Positions 16,364-25,650 of a DNA stretch of 64,000 bases are shown here, piece after piece. Source of the DNA: Lachnospiraceae bacterium (GTDB lineage Bacteria; Bacillota; Clostridia; Lachnospirales; Lachnospiraceae); contig CABJBM010000022.1 in NCBI GenBank assembly GCA_902363835.1, positions 1-64,000 on the forward strand, written 5' to 3'. How positions within the stretch are numbered: position 1 is the first letter of the stretch; each line of letters opens with the position of its first letter. Position numbers and translations under genes: made by a program. The notes beneath the pieces are model-generated. The model made no database searches, was not told where the DNA came from, and saw only the letters and a list, made by a program, of their open reading frames with translations.

Positions 16364-17245
16364 ATGGCAGATTTGGAAGGAATAAAAGTAGCGCATAATT
16401 ATTATAAGGATGTACCATTTGCAAATAATCAGCCTTTTTATGTAAAGGGAGCCAATCATCTGGATTGGGGAATGAAAAAGCATTTATCAAATATTTTTGA
16501 TGAGAACAGCGGAAATACGGTTATGTTTGCCTTTGACCATGGATACTTCATGGGTTCTGCTGCCGGTCTGGAGCGTCTGGATCTGGTGGTGCCGAAACTG
16601 CTTCCCAACATTGATGTTTTAATGGGAACAAGAGGAGCACTCCGAAGCTGTGTGCCGGCACAAGGAAGGAAAGGCATTGCACTTCGCGTCACTTCCGGTT
16701 CTTCCATGCTTGACGAGGACTTATCCCATGAAGTTCTTGCTGTTGACATTGAAGATGTGATCCGTATGAATGCGGATTGTATGGCCATTCAGACCTTTAT
16801 CGGGGCGGAAGGACAGCTTTCCAGCCTTGACAATCTGTCAAAAGCAGTGAACTTAGGTGTACGCTACAGCATACCTACCATGGGAGTTGTGGCAGTGGGA
16901 AAGCAGATGGAGCGAACAGACCGTTTCTTTAAACTGGCTACCCGCATTGTGGCAGAGTTAGGAGCCAACATCATAAAAACCTATTACTGTGAAAACTTTG
17001 AAGAAGTGGTATCTGCCTGCCCGGTTCCCATTGTTGTGGCAGGAGGTAAAAAACTTCCTGAGAAAGAAGCGCTGGAGCTTGCGTATCAGTCCATCAGCCA
17101 GGGGGCAAGAGGCGTTGACATGGGAAGGAACATTTTCCAGAGTGAAAACCCTGTGGAGATGAGCGCAGCTGTCCGGAAGATCGTCCACGAAGGGTTCACT
17201 GATAAGGAAGCTTATGAGTTTTATCAGGATATGATTCATCAGTAA
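16364..17245 (+). CDS. lsrF: LsrF, phospho-AI-2 thiolase (class I aldolase fold)
   Basis: This 293-residue protein belongs to the DeoC/FbaB aldolase family and matches LsrF: N-terminal H-L-D-W-G-M-K, F-A-F-D-H-G-Y-F-M-G, and the Schiff-base Lys in I-I-K-T-Y-Y. LsrF cleaves 3-hydroxy-5-phosphonooxypentane-2,4-dione with CoA, giving acetyl-CoA and dihydroxyacetone phosphate, the last step of AI-2 breakdown. It is the final gene of lsrACDBF and is followed by a strong terminator. No LsrG homologue follows, unlike the enterobacterial operon. Confidence 0.9.
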   Translation: MADLEGIKVAHNYYKDVPFANNQPFYVKGANHLDWGMKKHLSNIFDENSGNTVMFAFDHGYFMGSAAGLERLDLVVPKLLPNIDVLMGTRGALRSCVPAQGRKGIALRVTSGSSMLDEDLSHEVLAVDIEDVIRMNADCMAIQTFIGAEGQLSSLDNLSKAVNLGVRYSIPTMGVVAVGKQMERTDRFFKLATRIVAELGANIIKTYYCENFEEVVSACPVPIVVAGGKKLPEKEALELAYQSISQGARGVDMGRNIFQSENPVEMSAAVRKIVHEGFTDKEAYEFYQDMIHQ

Positions 17246-17263
17246 ATACAGGGGTATTAGTTA

Positions 17264-17320
17264 AAACTGCGTCTTGAAACGGCATGGACCGAAAGCCGGA
17301 TCAAGACGCAGTTTCTTTAA
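17264..17320 (+). terminator. lsr operon terminator
   Basis: A 14-bp stem AAACTGCGTCTTGA (17264-17277) / TCAAGACGCAGTTT (17301-17314) with an inner CCGG-rich loop is followed by CTTT. Confidence 0.8.
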
Positions 17321-17413
17321 AATAACTCATATTTAATCTCTCTTTTATAACTTGCATTTATAGTTTCAATTCCATTCTCATATATTCTTTTCCTGAAAAT
17401 TATTTTATTTTAG

Positions 17414-17442
17414 TTGAAAAATCCCGATAAATGTTCTATTAT
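17414..17442 (+). promoter_or_regulatory. leuB promoter
   Basis: TTGAAA (17414-17419), 17 bases, then TATTAT (17437-17442), about 50 bases upstream of leuB. No T-box or leucine-rich leader peptide was recognised between it and the gene. Confidence 0.6.
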
Positions 17443-17491
17443 GAGAAGAAATATATCAGCATAGTACAGTGGCATAGAGGGAGAGGTAGAG

Positions 17492-18607
17492 ATGAATTAC
17501 AATATAGCAGTGATTCCCGGCGACGGGATTGGGCCTGAAATCATTGAAGAGGCGAGAAAGGTTCTTGATAAAGTAGGAAGTGTATACAATCATGATTTTC
17601 AGTATACAGAGGTATTGATGGGCGGCATTTCCATTGATACATATGGTGTCCCCTTAACAGATGAAGCCCTTGAAACAGCGAAAAACAGTGATTCCGTTCT
17701 CCTTGGAGCAGTCGGCGGAGATGTGGGAAATTCAAAATGGTACGATGTGGCACCGAATCTGAGACCTGAAGCGGGGCTGCTGGCCATCCGTAAGGGTCTT
17801 AATTTATTTGCAAATATCCGTCCTGCCTATCTGTATAAAGAGCTTTCTGATGCCTGCCCCTTAAAAAAGGAGATTATTGGAGAAGGCTTTGACATGGTCA
17901 TCATGAGAGAACTGACAGGCGGCCTGTATTTTGGGGAAAGATATACCAGGGAAGTGGATGGCGTCATGACTGCCGTGGATATTCTTACCTATAATGAAAA
18001 TGAAATTAGAAGAATCGCCGTTAAGGCTTTTGATATAGCCATGAAGCGCCGGAAAAAGGTGACCAGCGTGGATAAGGCAAATGTGCTGGATTCCTCCAGG
18101 CTTTGGAGAAAAGTGGTGGAAGAGGTGGCAAAGGATTACCCTGAGGTAGCGCTGACCCATATGCTGGTTGATAACTGCGCCATGCAGCTTGTCATGAATC
18201 CGGGACAGTTTGATGTGATCCTGACGGAAAACATGTTTGGGGATATTTTATCCGATGAAGCCAGCATGATCACAGGTTCCATTGGGATGCTGTCCTCAGC
18301 CAGCATGAATGAAAGCAAATTTGGAATGTATGAACCAAGTCATGGTTCTGCCCCGGACATTGCAGGAAAAAATATTGCAAATCCCATTGCCACCGTTCTT
18401 TCCGCAGCTATGATGCTCCGCTATTCCTTTGATCTGGATCAGGAAGCGGCAGCAGTGGAGGCAGCAGTGGAACAGGTATTAAAGGAAGGGTACCGGACAG
18501 CAGACATTTATTCAGAAGGATGCAAAAAGGTTTCAACCGCAGAGATGGGAGACTTAATTGCAGACCGGATTGGAAAAGAAAAGGAGTGTGAAGCAGATGA
18601 AAAGTGA
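17492..18607 (+). CDS. leuB: 3-isopropylmalate dehydrogenase
   Basis: A 371-residue isocitrate/isopropylmalate dehydrogenase-family protein with N-terminal [10 protein letters not shown] and the LeuB loop [10 protein letters not shown], which separates it from isocitrate and tartrate dehydrogenases. It oxidises and decarboxylates 3-isopropylmalate in leucine synthesis using NAD. ATG 17492 has a GGGAGAGG site. It overlaps ilvD by 11 bases. The other leucine genes (leuA, leuC, leuD) are not in the window. Confidence 0.93.
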   Translation: MNYNIAVIPGDGIGPEIIEEARKVLDKVGSVYNHDFQYTEVLMGGISIDTYGVPLTDEALETAKNSDSVLLGAVGGDVGNSKWYDVAPNLRPEAGLLAIRKGLNLFANIRPAYLYKELSDACPLKKEIIGEGFDMVIMRELTGGLYFGERYTREVDGVMTAVDILTYNENEIRRIAVKAFDIAMKRRKKVTSVDKANVLDSSRLWRKVVEEVAKDYPEVALTHMLVDNCAMQLVMNPGQFDVILTENMFGDILSDEASMITGSIGMLSSASMNESKFGMYEPSHGSAPDIAGKNIANPIATVLSAAMMLRYSFDLDQEAAAVEAAVEQVLKEGYRTADIYSEGCKKVSTAEMGDLIADRIGKEKECEADEK

Positions 18608-20258
18608 TTCAGTAAAAAAAGGGATGCAGCAGGCGCCTCACCGTTCCCTGTTTAACGCGCTGGGAATGACGGAGGAAGAGATGGAAAGGCCTCTGATCGG
18701 TATTGTCAGTTCTTATAATGAAATCGTACCAGGTCATATGAACCTGGACAAAATAGTGGATGCCGTTAAAATGGGAGTTGCCATGGCAGGAGGCACGCCG
18801 GTAATGGTTCCGGCCATTGCAGTCTGTGACGGAATTGCCATGGGGCATATTGGCATGAAGTATTCTCTGGTTACCAGAGACTTAATTGCAGATTCCACGG
18901 AATGCCTTGCAAAGGCTCACGCATTTGACGCCCTGGTCATGGTTCCCAACTGCGATAAAAATGTACCCGGACTCTTAATGGCAGCAGCCCGCATTAATAT
19001 ACCCACAGTGTTCGTCAGTGGCGGACCAATGTTAGCAGGGCGTGTGCAGGGCCATAAGACCAGCCTGTCCAGCATGTTTGAGGCAGTGGGTGCGTACACC
19101 GCAGGAAACATGACCGAAGAGGATGTGAGGGAATACGAGGAAAAGGCATGTCCTACCTGCGGTTCCTGTTCCGGTATGTATACGGCCAACAGCATGAACT
19201 GTCTGACCGAGGTCCTGGGAATGGGACTGAAAGGCAACGGAACCATTCCGGCGGTTTATTCGGAACGGCTGAAGCTGGCAAAGCATGCAGGAATGGCTGT
19301 TATGGAAATGCTTAAGAAGAACATCTGTCCCCGTGACATCATGACGGAAAAAGCTTTTCATAATGCCCTGACAATGGATATGGCTCTTGGATGCAGCACC
19401 AACAGCATGCTTCACCTTCCTGCCATTGCCCATGATGCCGGGGTGGAGTTGAATCTGGAGATTGCAAATGAGATCAGCGCAAAGACCCCCAACCTTTGCC
19501 ATCTGGCTCCTGCAGGACCTACTTATATGGAAGATTTAAATGAAGCAGGCGGCATTTACGCTGTTATGAACGAAATCAGCAAACTGGGGCTTCTGGAATT
19601 GGACTGTATGACAGTGACCGGAAAAACGGTCGGAGAGAATATAAAGAATTGTGTAAATAAGAACCATGATGTGATCCGGCCGGTGGAAGAGCCTTACAGC
19701 CAGACCGGCGGCATCGCCATATTAAAAGGAAATCTGGCTCCTGATTCTGCAGTGGTAAAACGCTCCGCCGTAGCGCCTGAAATGTTAAAGCATGAAGGGC
19801 CGGCAAGGGTGTTTGACTGCGAGGAAGATGCCATAGAGGCCATTAAAGGCGGAAAGATCGTGGCAGGAGACGTAGTTGTTATCCGCTACGAAGGCCCCAA
19901 GGGAGGTCCGGGCATGAGAGAGATGTTAAATCCCACTTCAGCCATTGCAGGAATGGGCCTTGGTTCTTCCGTTGCCCTCATCACTGACGGCCGTTTCAGC
20001 GGCGCTTCCAGAGGCGCTTCCATTGGCCATGCATGTCCGGAAGCAGCGGTGGGAGGTCCCATTGCCCTGGTGGAAGAGGGAGACATTATTTCCATTGATA
20101 TTGATAACCACAGGTTGGATGTAAAAGTATCTGAGGCAGAAATGGCCAGAAGAAAAGCAGATTGGCAGCCAAGGAAACCTCAGGTAACTACAGGGTACCT
20201 GGCCCGCTATGCGGCCATGGCAGCCCCGGCAAGCCGTGGAGCGATTCTTGAAATATAG
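18597..20258 (+). CDS. ilvD: Dihydroxy-acid dehydratase
   Basis: A 553-residue protein with IlvD hallmarks: [27 protein letters not shown] (iron-sulfur ligands) and a C-terminal [10 protein letters not shown]. It makes the 2-keto acids for valine, isoleucine and leucine. ATG 18597 is preceded by AAGGAG and overlaps the end of leuB. An in-frame ATG at 18558 lies deeper in leuB and has no site. Two hairpins follow before ilvB. Confidence 0.93.
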   Translation: MKSDSVKKGMQQAPHRSLFNALGMTEEEMERPLIGIVSSYNEIVPGHMNLDKIVDAVKMGVAMAGGTPVMVPAIAVCDGIAMGHIGMKYSLVTRDLIADSTECLAKAHAFDALVMVPNCDKNVPGLLMAAARINIPTVFVSGGPMLAGRVQGHKTSLSSMFEAVGAYTAGNMTEEDVREYEEKACPTCGSCSGMYTANSMNCLTEVLGMGLKGNGTIPAVYSERLKLAKHAGMAVMEMLKKNICPRDIMTEKAFHNALTMDMALGCSTNSMLHLPAIAHDAGVELNLEIANEISAKTPNLCHLAPAGPTYMEDLNEAGGIYAVMNEISKLGLLELDCMTVTGKTVGENIKNCVNKNHDVIRPVEEPYSQTGGIAILKGNLAPDSAVVKRSAVAPEMLKHEGPARVFDCEEDAIEAIKGGKIVAGDVVVIRYEGPKGGPGMREMLNPTSAIAGMGLGSSVALITDGRFSGASRGASIGHACPEAAVGGPIALVEEGDIISIDIDNHRLDVKVSEAEMARRKADWQPRKPQVTTGYLARYAAMAAPASRGAILEI

Positions 20259-20260
20259 CT

Positions 20261-20346
20261 TATCCGAACCTGCAACGCAGGTGAGGATAAAAGGGGCGTT
20301 CTTTGCCCCGTCCATCCGATTATGAAAACATCCTTTTGTTTTCATA
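20261..20346 (+). promoter_or_regulatory. Intercistronic hairpins between ilvD and ilvB
   Basis: There are three stem-loops in 86 bases: an ACCTGC/GCAGGT hairpin inside TATCC...GGATA, GGGGC/GCCCC at about 20293-20309, and a perfect 9-bp TATGAAAAC (20321-20329) / GTTTTCATA (20338-20346) ending 14 bases before the ilvB ribosome site. They could process or attenuate the operon transcript. None has a long T-run. Confidence 0.45.
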
Positions 20347-20369
20347 ATATAAAAGAAAAGGAGCAGCCT

Positions 20370-22049
20370 ATGAAAACATTGAATGGAGCAGAGATTGTAA
20401 TCGAATGCCTGAAGGAACAGGGTGTTGATACTGTTTTTGGGTATCCCGGCGGTACGATCCTGAATATATACGATGCCCTTTATAAGCATCAGGATGAGAT
20501 AACCCATATCCTCACCTCCCATGAACAGGGGGCAGCCCATGCGGCTGACGGATATGCGAGAGCCACAGGCAGGGTAGGTGTCTGTCTGGCCACTTCAGGA
20601 CCTGGAGCAACCAACCTGGTGACCGGAATTGCCACCGCTTTTATGGATTCCATCCCCATGGTGGCCATTACCTGCAACGTGGCGGTAAACCTTCTTGGAC
20701 GGGACAGTTTCCAGGAGGTGGATATTGCCGGCGTGACCATGCCCATTACGAAATATAACTTTATTGTTAAGGATATAACAAAGTTGGCGGATACCATACG
20801 CAGGGCATTCCAGATCGCACAAACCGGAAGACCCGGTCCTGTGCTGGTGGATATCACAAAGGATGTGACTGCCAGTACCTATGACTACGAATACCAGACT
20901 CCTGAGCCAATTAAGCGGCAGGAGGATACTATAACAGAGGAAGATTTAGAAACAGCGCTCCATCTTATCCGGAAATCCCAGAAGCCGTATATTTTCGTAG
21001 GAGGAGGCGCGGTTGCGGCCAACGCCTCAGAAGAACTTTTCGCTTTTGCCCACAAGATCCAGGCCCCGGTGGCTGACAGCCTTATGGGAAAGGGAGCTTT
21101 TAACGGAACCGATGAATTATATACAGGAATGGTGGGAATGCACGGGACCAAGACTTCTAACTTCGGAATTACCGAGTGTGACTTATTGATCGTAGTGGGA
21201 GCCAGGTTCAGTGACCGGGTGACGGGAAATGCCGCCAAGTTTGCCAAAAGGGCAAAGATCCTTCAGTTTGATGTGGATCCGGCTGAGATCAATAAAAACG
21301 TCAAGACTTATGCCAGCGTTATCGGTGATGTAAAAGTGATCTTAAAGAAGCTGAATGCCCGTTTAGATCCCATCAACCATGAAGAATGGCTGGCCCATAT
21401 AGACCGCTTAAAGGATATGTATCCCATGCGTTTTGACAAGAGCATTCTGACCGGTCCCTGTATCATTGAAAAAATTTACGAAGTTACCCAGGGAGATGCT
21501 ATCATTACAACTGAGGTTGGCCAGCATCAGATGTGGGCTGCCCAGTTCTATCAGTATAAATATCCCAGAAGCTTCATCTCCTCCGGCGGCCTTGGAACCA
21601 TGGGCTACGGTCTTGGAGCTTCCCTTGGAGCAAAGCTTGGCTGCAAGGATAAGGTGGTCATTAACGTGGCTGGAGACGGATGTTTCCGCATGAACATGAA
21701 TGAAATCGCCACTGCTACCCGCTATAATATCCCCATTATTCAGGTGGTTTTAAATAACCAGGTACTGGGCATGGTCCGCCAGTGGCAGACCCTGTTCTAT
21801 GGAAAACGGTATTCACATACAGTACTTAATGACCGGGTGGATTTTGTAAAGGTAGCAGAGGGGCTGGGAGCCAAGGCATACCGGGTGACCAGTAAGGAGG
21901 AATTTGAGCCTGTGCTCAGAGAAGCCATAGAGTTAAACGTTCCTGTTGTTATAGAATGTCAGATCCATTGTGATGACAAGGTATTCCCCATGGTATCTCC
22001 GGGAGCGCCCATTCAGGATGCGTTTGATGCAGATGACTTAAAAATTTAA
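20370..22049 (+). CDS. ilvB: Acetolactate synthase, large (catalytic) subunit
   Basis: A 559-residue thiamine-diphosphate enzyme with G-Y-P-G-G, the catalytic Glu in H-E-Q-G-A-A-H-A-A-D-G-Y-A-R, F-Q-E-V-D, and the ThDP-binding G-D-G-C-F-R-M-N segment. It condenses pyruvate (or pyruvate with 2-oxobutyrate) in branched-chain amino acid synthesis. ATG 20370 follows AAAAGGAG; an in-frame ATG at 20322 lies in the hairpin upstream and is rejected. No regulatory subunit gene (ilvN/ilvH) is next to it; serC follows after 25 bases. Confidence 0.92.
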   Translation: MKTLNGAEIVIECLKEQGVDTVFGYPGGTILNIYDALYKHQDEITHILTSHEQGAAHAADGYARATGRVGVCLATSGPGATNLVTGIATAFMDSIPMVAITCNVAVNLLGRDSFQEVDIAGVTMPITKYNFIVKDITKLADTIRRAFQIAQTGRPGPVLVDITKDVTASTYDYEYQTPEPIKRQEDTITEEDLETALHLIRKSQKPYIFVGGGAVAANASEELFAFAHKIQAPVADSLMGKGAFNGTDELYTGMVGMHGTKTSNFGITECDLLIVVGARFSDRVTGNAAKFAKRAKILQFDVDPAEINKNVKTYASVIGDVKVILKKLNARLDPINHEEWLAHIDRLKDMYPMRFDKSILTGPCIIEKIYEVTQGDAIITTEVGQHQMWAAQFYQYKYPRSFISSGGLGTMGYGLGASLGAKLGCKDKVVINVAGDGCFRMNMNEIATATRYNIPIIQVVLNNQVLGMVRQWQTLFYGKRYSHTVLNDRVDFVKVAEGLGAKAYRVTSKEEFEPVLREAIELNVPVVIECQIHCDDKVFPMVSPGAPIQDAFDADDLKI

Positions 22050-22074
22050 GACAAAAGTATGAGGAGGAAGAGAT

Positions 22075-23160
22075 ATGAGCAGAGTGTACAATTTTTCCGC
22101 AGGACCAGCCGTACTGCCGGAAGAAGTCCTAAGAGAAGCCGCAGAAGAGATGTTGGATTACAGGGGCTGCGGTATGTCTGTCATGGAGATGAGCCACAGG
22201 TCTAAAGTGTTCGAGACCATCATCGGTGATGCAGAAGCGGATTTAAGGGACTTATTGGATATTCCGGACAATTACAAGGTGTTGTTTTTACAGGGAGGTG
22301 CCTCCCAGCAGTTTGCAATGGTTCCAATGAACTTATTCAAGAACCGTGTGGGAGACTACATCATCACAGGACAGTGGGCAAAAAAGGCATACCAGGAAGC
22401 AAAGCTTTACGGTACGGCCAATGCAATTGCTTCCAGCGCTGATAAGACCTTCAGCTATATCCCGGATGTTTCGGATCTGCCTGTTTCCGATGATGCGGAT
22501 TACGTTTATATCTGTGAAAACAACACGATTTACGGTACAAAGTTCAAAACATTGCCCAATACAAAAGGAAAAACACTGGTAGCTGATCTCTCCTCCTGTT
22601 TCTTATCCGAACCTGTTGACGTTTCAAAATACGGCCTGATTTTTGCAGGCGCCCAGAAGAACGTAGGGCCTGCAGGCGTGGTCATTGCCATCATCAGGGA
22701 AGACTTAATTACAGAGGATGTGCTTCCGGGAACACCTACCATGCTCCGTTATAAGACCCATGCCGATGAGAAATCTCTTTATAATACGCCGCCGGCTTAC
22801 GGGATCTACATCTGCGGAAAGGTGTTCCAGTGGTTAAAGAAGCAGGGCGGCTTAGAGGCCATGAAGGAATTTAATGAAAAGAAGGCGGCCCTTTTATATG
22901 ATTATCTGGACCAGAGCCAGATGTTTACCGGTACTGTGGTAGAGAAGGACCGTTCCCTGATGAATGTTCCCTTTGTTACCGGAAGTGAGGAACTGGATGC
23001 ATTGTTTGTAAAGGAATCAAAGGCAGCAGGCCTTGAAAACTTAAAGGGCCACAGAAGCGTAGGTGGTATGCGGGCCAGCATTTACAACGCCATGCCAATG
23101 GAAGGTGTGGAGAAACTGGTTTCCTTTATGAAGGATTTTGAAGCAAAGCACGGGAAATAA
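22075..23160 (+). CDS. serC: Phosphoserine aminotransferase
   Basis: A 361-residue class V aminotransferase starting Y-N-F-S-A-G-P-A-V-L-P, the SerC signature. H-R-S-K-V-F-E binds the phosphate, Q-G-G-A-S-Q-Q-F follows, and the PLP Lys is in A-Q-K-N-V-G-P-A-G. It converts 3-phosphohydroxypyruvate to phosphoserine. An AGGAGGAAG site precedes ATG 22075. It forms a serine-synthesis pair with the next gene, serA. Confidence 0.95.
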   Translation: MSRVYNFSAGPAVLPEEVLREAAEEMLDYRGCGMSVMEMSHRSKVFETIIGDAEADLRDLLDIPDNYKVLFLQGGASQQFAMVPMNLFKNRVGDYIITGQWAKKAYQEAKLYGTANAIASSADKTFSYIPDVSDLPVSDDADYVYICENNTIYGTKFKTLPNTKGKTLVADLSSCFLSEPVDVSKYGLIFAGAQKNVGPAGVVIAIIREDLITEDVLPGTPTMLRYKTHADEKSLYNTPPAYGIYICGKVFQWLKKQGGLEAMKEFNEKKAALLYDYLDQSQMFTGTVVEKDRSLMNVPFVTGSEELDALFVKESKAAGLENLKGHRSVGGMRASIYNAMPMEGVEKLVSFMKDFEAKHGK

Positions 23161-23182
23161 TCACACGGTCAGGAGAGGAATT

Positions 23183-24349
23183 ATGATGAAAAGAATTCAT
23201 TGCCTCAATGGGGTTTCCAAATGCGGAACCGCATTGTTAACAGAAGATTATATATTAACAGATGATATAAAAGAAGCGGAAGGGGTCCTTGTCCGAAGTG
23301 CTTCCATGCATGAGCTGGAGCTTCCTGATGGCCTTTTAGCCGTTGCAAGAGCCGGGGCAGGAGTCAATAACATTCCCCTGGATGAATGCGCTGCAAAGGG
23401 GATTGTGGTATTCAACACGCCGGGAGCGAATGCCAACGGAGTAAAGGAGCTGGTCATAGCAGGTCTTATGATGGCTTCCAGGGATATTGTGGGAGGCATC
23501 CGCTGGTGCCAAGACAACAAGGAAGATGAAAACATTGCAAAATCTGCGGAAAAAGCCAAAAAGGATTTTGCAGGCTGTGAAATCCGTGGAAAGAAGCTGG
23601 GTGTTATCGGCCTTGGAGCCATTGGTACGGAAGTGGCCAATGCCTGCTCTTCCTTGGGAATGGAAGTCTATGGGTATGATCCGTTTATTTCCATAAATGC
23701 GGCCTGGAAGCTTTCCAGAAACATTAAGCACATTACCTCTGTGGATACCATTTTCCAGGAGTGCGATTACATAACCCTTCACCTTCCCCTGATTGATTCC
23801 ACAAAGGGAATGGTGAATAAGTCTGTCCTTGATCACACAAAAGACGGCGTTGTGATCTTAAACTTCGCAAGAGATGTTCTGGTGAACGAGGATGATATGG
23901 CAGAGGCCTTACAGTCCGGCAAGGTAAAGAAATATGTGACTGATTTCCCAAATCCAAAGTCCGTTCATATGGAGGGAGCCATTGTCATCCCTCATTTAGG
24001 CGCTTCTACGGAGGAATCTGAGGATAACTGTGCAGTCATGGCGGTTGAGGAAATTATGGATTATATTGATAACGGAAACATCCGCAATTCCGTAAACTTT
24101 CCTTCCTGCGATATGGGAGTGTGCAAGGCGGCCAGCCGTATTGCAGTGCTTCACTTAAATATTCCCAATATGATCGGGCAGATCACCGGAACTCTGGCAG
24201 CAGGGGATGTGAACATCTCCGATATGACCAATAAGAGCCGTGAAAAGTATGCCTACACCTTACTTGACTTGGAAACTGTTCCGGATGAAGGAAGCATACA
24301 GAAGCTAAAAGACATTAAGGGTGTTCTGCGGGTAAGGGTAGTCAGGTAA
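23183..24349 (+). CDS. serA: D-3-phosphoglycerate dehydrogenase with ACT domain
   Basis: A 388-residue D-2-hydroxyacid dehydrogenase. The NAD fold has G-V-I-G-L-G-A-I-G, and the catalytic Arg is in V-R-S-A-S and Glu/His in P-H-L-G-A-S-T-E-E-S. The last 70 residues form an ACT domain (V-L-H-L-N-I-P-N-M-I-G-Q-I-T), the usual site of serine feedback. ATG 23183 is behind AGGAGAGG; the frame is open upstream but overlaps serC. It is followed 10 bases later by the DUF1015 gene, a frequent clostridial neighbour. Confidence 0.93.
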   Translation: MMKRIHCLNGVSKCGTALLTEDYILTDDIKEAEGVLVRSASMHELELPDGLLAVARAGAGVNNIPLDECAAKGIVVFNTPGANANGVKELVIAGLMMASRDIVGGIRWCQDNKEDENIAKSAEKAKKDFAGCEIRGKKLGVIGLGAIGTEVANACSSLGMEVYGYDPFISINAAWKLSRNIKHITSVDTIFQECDYITLHLPLIDSTKGMVNKSVLDHTKDGVVILNFARDVLVNEDDMAEALQSGKVKKYVTDFPNPKSVHMEGAIVIPHLGASTEESEDNCAVMAVEEIMDYIDNGNIRNSVNFPSCDMGVCKAASRIAVLHLNIPNMIGQITGTLAAGDVNISDMTNKSREKYAYTLLDLETVPDEGSIQKLKDIKGVLRVRVVR

Positions 24350-24359
24350 AGGAGATATT

Positions 24360-25595
24360 ATGGCAATTGTAAAACCATTTCAATGCGTCAGACCGGATCC
24401 GGAGTACGCAAAACAGGTGGCAGCCCTTCCCTACGACGTGTACAGCCGTAAGGAGGCCTGCCAGGTAACGGCAGCCAACCCAAGGTCGTTTTTAAACATT
24501 GACAGACCGGAAACACAGTTTTCTGATGATGTGGACATCTATGATGACCGGGTTTATGAAAAAGCCGGAGAGATGTTAAAGGAGTGGATAAAGGACGGAA
24601 TTTTTAAGTCAGACACTTTGGAGGCCTATTATGTCTACGAACTGACCATGGATGGAAGGAAACAGACAGGAATCGTGGCCTGTTCCTCCATTGATGATTA
24701 TGTAAATGGCATCATTAAAAAGCACGAGAATACCAGAGAAGAAAAGGAAGTGGACCGGATCCGCCATGTGGACACCACCAATGCCCAGACCGGTCCCATT
24801 TTCCTGGCTTACCGGTCCAGGGAAGAAATCAATGAGATCGTTAATTCTGTAACAAGCACAGAACCATTATATGATTTTATGGCGGAAGACGGAATCAGCC
24901 ACAGGGTATGGCGGATCCATGACAAGGACAGGGTCACTCTGATCCAGGAGGCATTTTGCAGAATCCCTTCTACTTATATCGCAGATGGCCATCACAGAGC
25001 AGCTTCTGCTGTAAAGGTAGGGCTTAAGAGGCGGGAAGAAAACCCCGGATATACAGGGGAAGAACCCTTTAACTACTTCCTGTCTGTGCTGTTCCCCGAC
25101 GACCAGCTGATGATCCTGCCCTATAACCGGGTGGTAAAGGATTTAAACGGCCTTTCAGAGGAGGAATTCCTTTCTAAGGTACGGCAATCCTTTGAAGTGC
25201 ATTGTATGGGATCAGAGGCCTTTGCACCTTTTGAAAAAGGTTCTTTTGGGATGTATTTAAACCAGAGGTGGTATTGCTTAAGGGTATTGGATTCCTTAAA
25301 ATCCGCAGATCCGGTAAAGGGCCTGGATGTATCCATTCTTCAGGACAATCTCTTAGGTCCTGTTTTGGGGATCGGAGATCCCAGAATAGATAAGAGGATC
25401 GATTTTATCGGAGGGATCCGGGGACTTAAGGAGCTGGAAAAGCGTTGCAGCCAGGATATGGCGGTGGCATTTTCCATGTATCCCACTTCCACCCCGGAAC
25501 TGTTTTCCGTGGCGGATGGAGGGCTTTTAATGCCTCCCAAATCCACATGGTTTGAGCCAAAGCTTCGCAGCGGATTATTTATCCATCTATTATAA
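24360..25595 (+). CDS. DUF1015-family protein
   Basis: A 411-residue protein with the DUF1015 (HTH-type/SpoIIE-unrelated) pattern: N-terminal V-K-P-F-Q-C-V-R-P, L-P-Y-D-V-Y, an R-H-V-D-T-T-N-A-Q-T-G-P-I block and Y-I-A-D-G-H-H-R-A-A-S-A with conserved His residues. The family is regularly encoded beside serA and serC in Clostridia, which suggests a link to serine or phosphoglycerate metabolism, but its reaction is not established. It is the last gene of the run before a bidirectional terminator. Confidence 0.85.
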   Translation: MAIVKPFQCVRPDPEYAKQVAALPYDVYSRKEACQVTAANPRSFLNIDRPETQFSDDVDIYDDRVYEKAGEMLKEWIKDGIFKSDTLEAYYVYELTMDGRKQTGIVACSSIDDYVNGIIKKHENTREEKEVDRIRHVDTTNAQTGPIFLAYRSREEINEIVNSVTSTEPLYDFMAEDGISHRVWRIHDKDRVTLIQEAFCRIPSTYIADGHHRAASAVKVGLKRREENPGYTGEEPFNYFLSVLFPDDQLMILPYNRVVKDLNGLSEEEFLSKVRQSFEVHCMGSEAFAPFEKGSFGMYLNQRWYCLRVLDSLKSADPVKGLDVSILQDNLLGPVLGIGDPRIDKRIDFIGGIRGLKELEKRCSQDMAVAFSMYPTSTPELFSVADGGLLMPPKSTWFEPKLRSGLFIHLL

Positions 25596-25597
25596 CT

Positions 25598-25650
25598 AAG
25601 AAACGCCGTCCCCGGCAGGTGAAACCTTATGGGGACGGCGTTTCTTTTTC
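25598..25650. terminator. Bidirectional terminator, DUF1015 gene / LuxR-type gene
   Basis: A 16-bp stem AAGAAACGCCGTCCCC (25598-25613) / GGGGACGGCGTTTCTT (25631-25646), with T-runs reading outward on both strands. The stop codon of the leftward gene (25627-25629) lies in its loop. Confidence 0.85.

Noticed and set aside
17246..17491. T-box or leucine attenuator before leuB
   Set aside because: No T-box consensus, specifier stem or Leu-rich leader peptide could be recognised; only the lsr terminator and a plain promoter.
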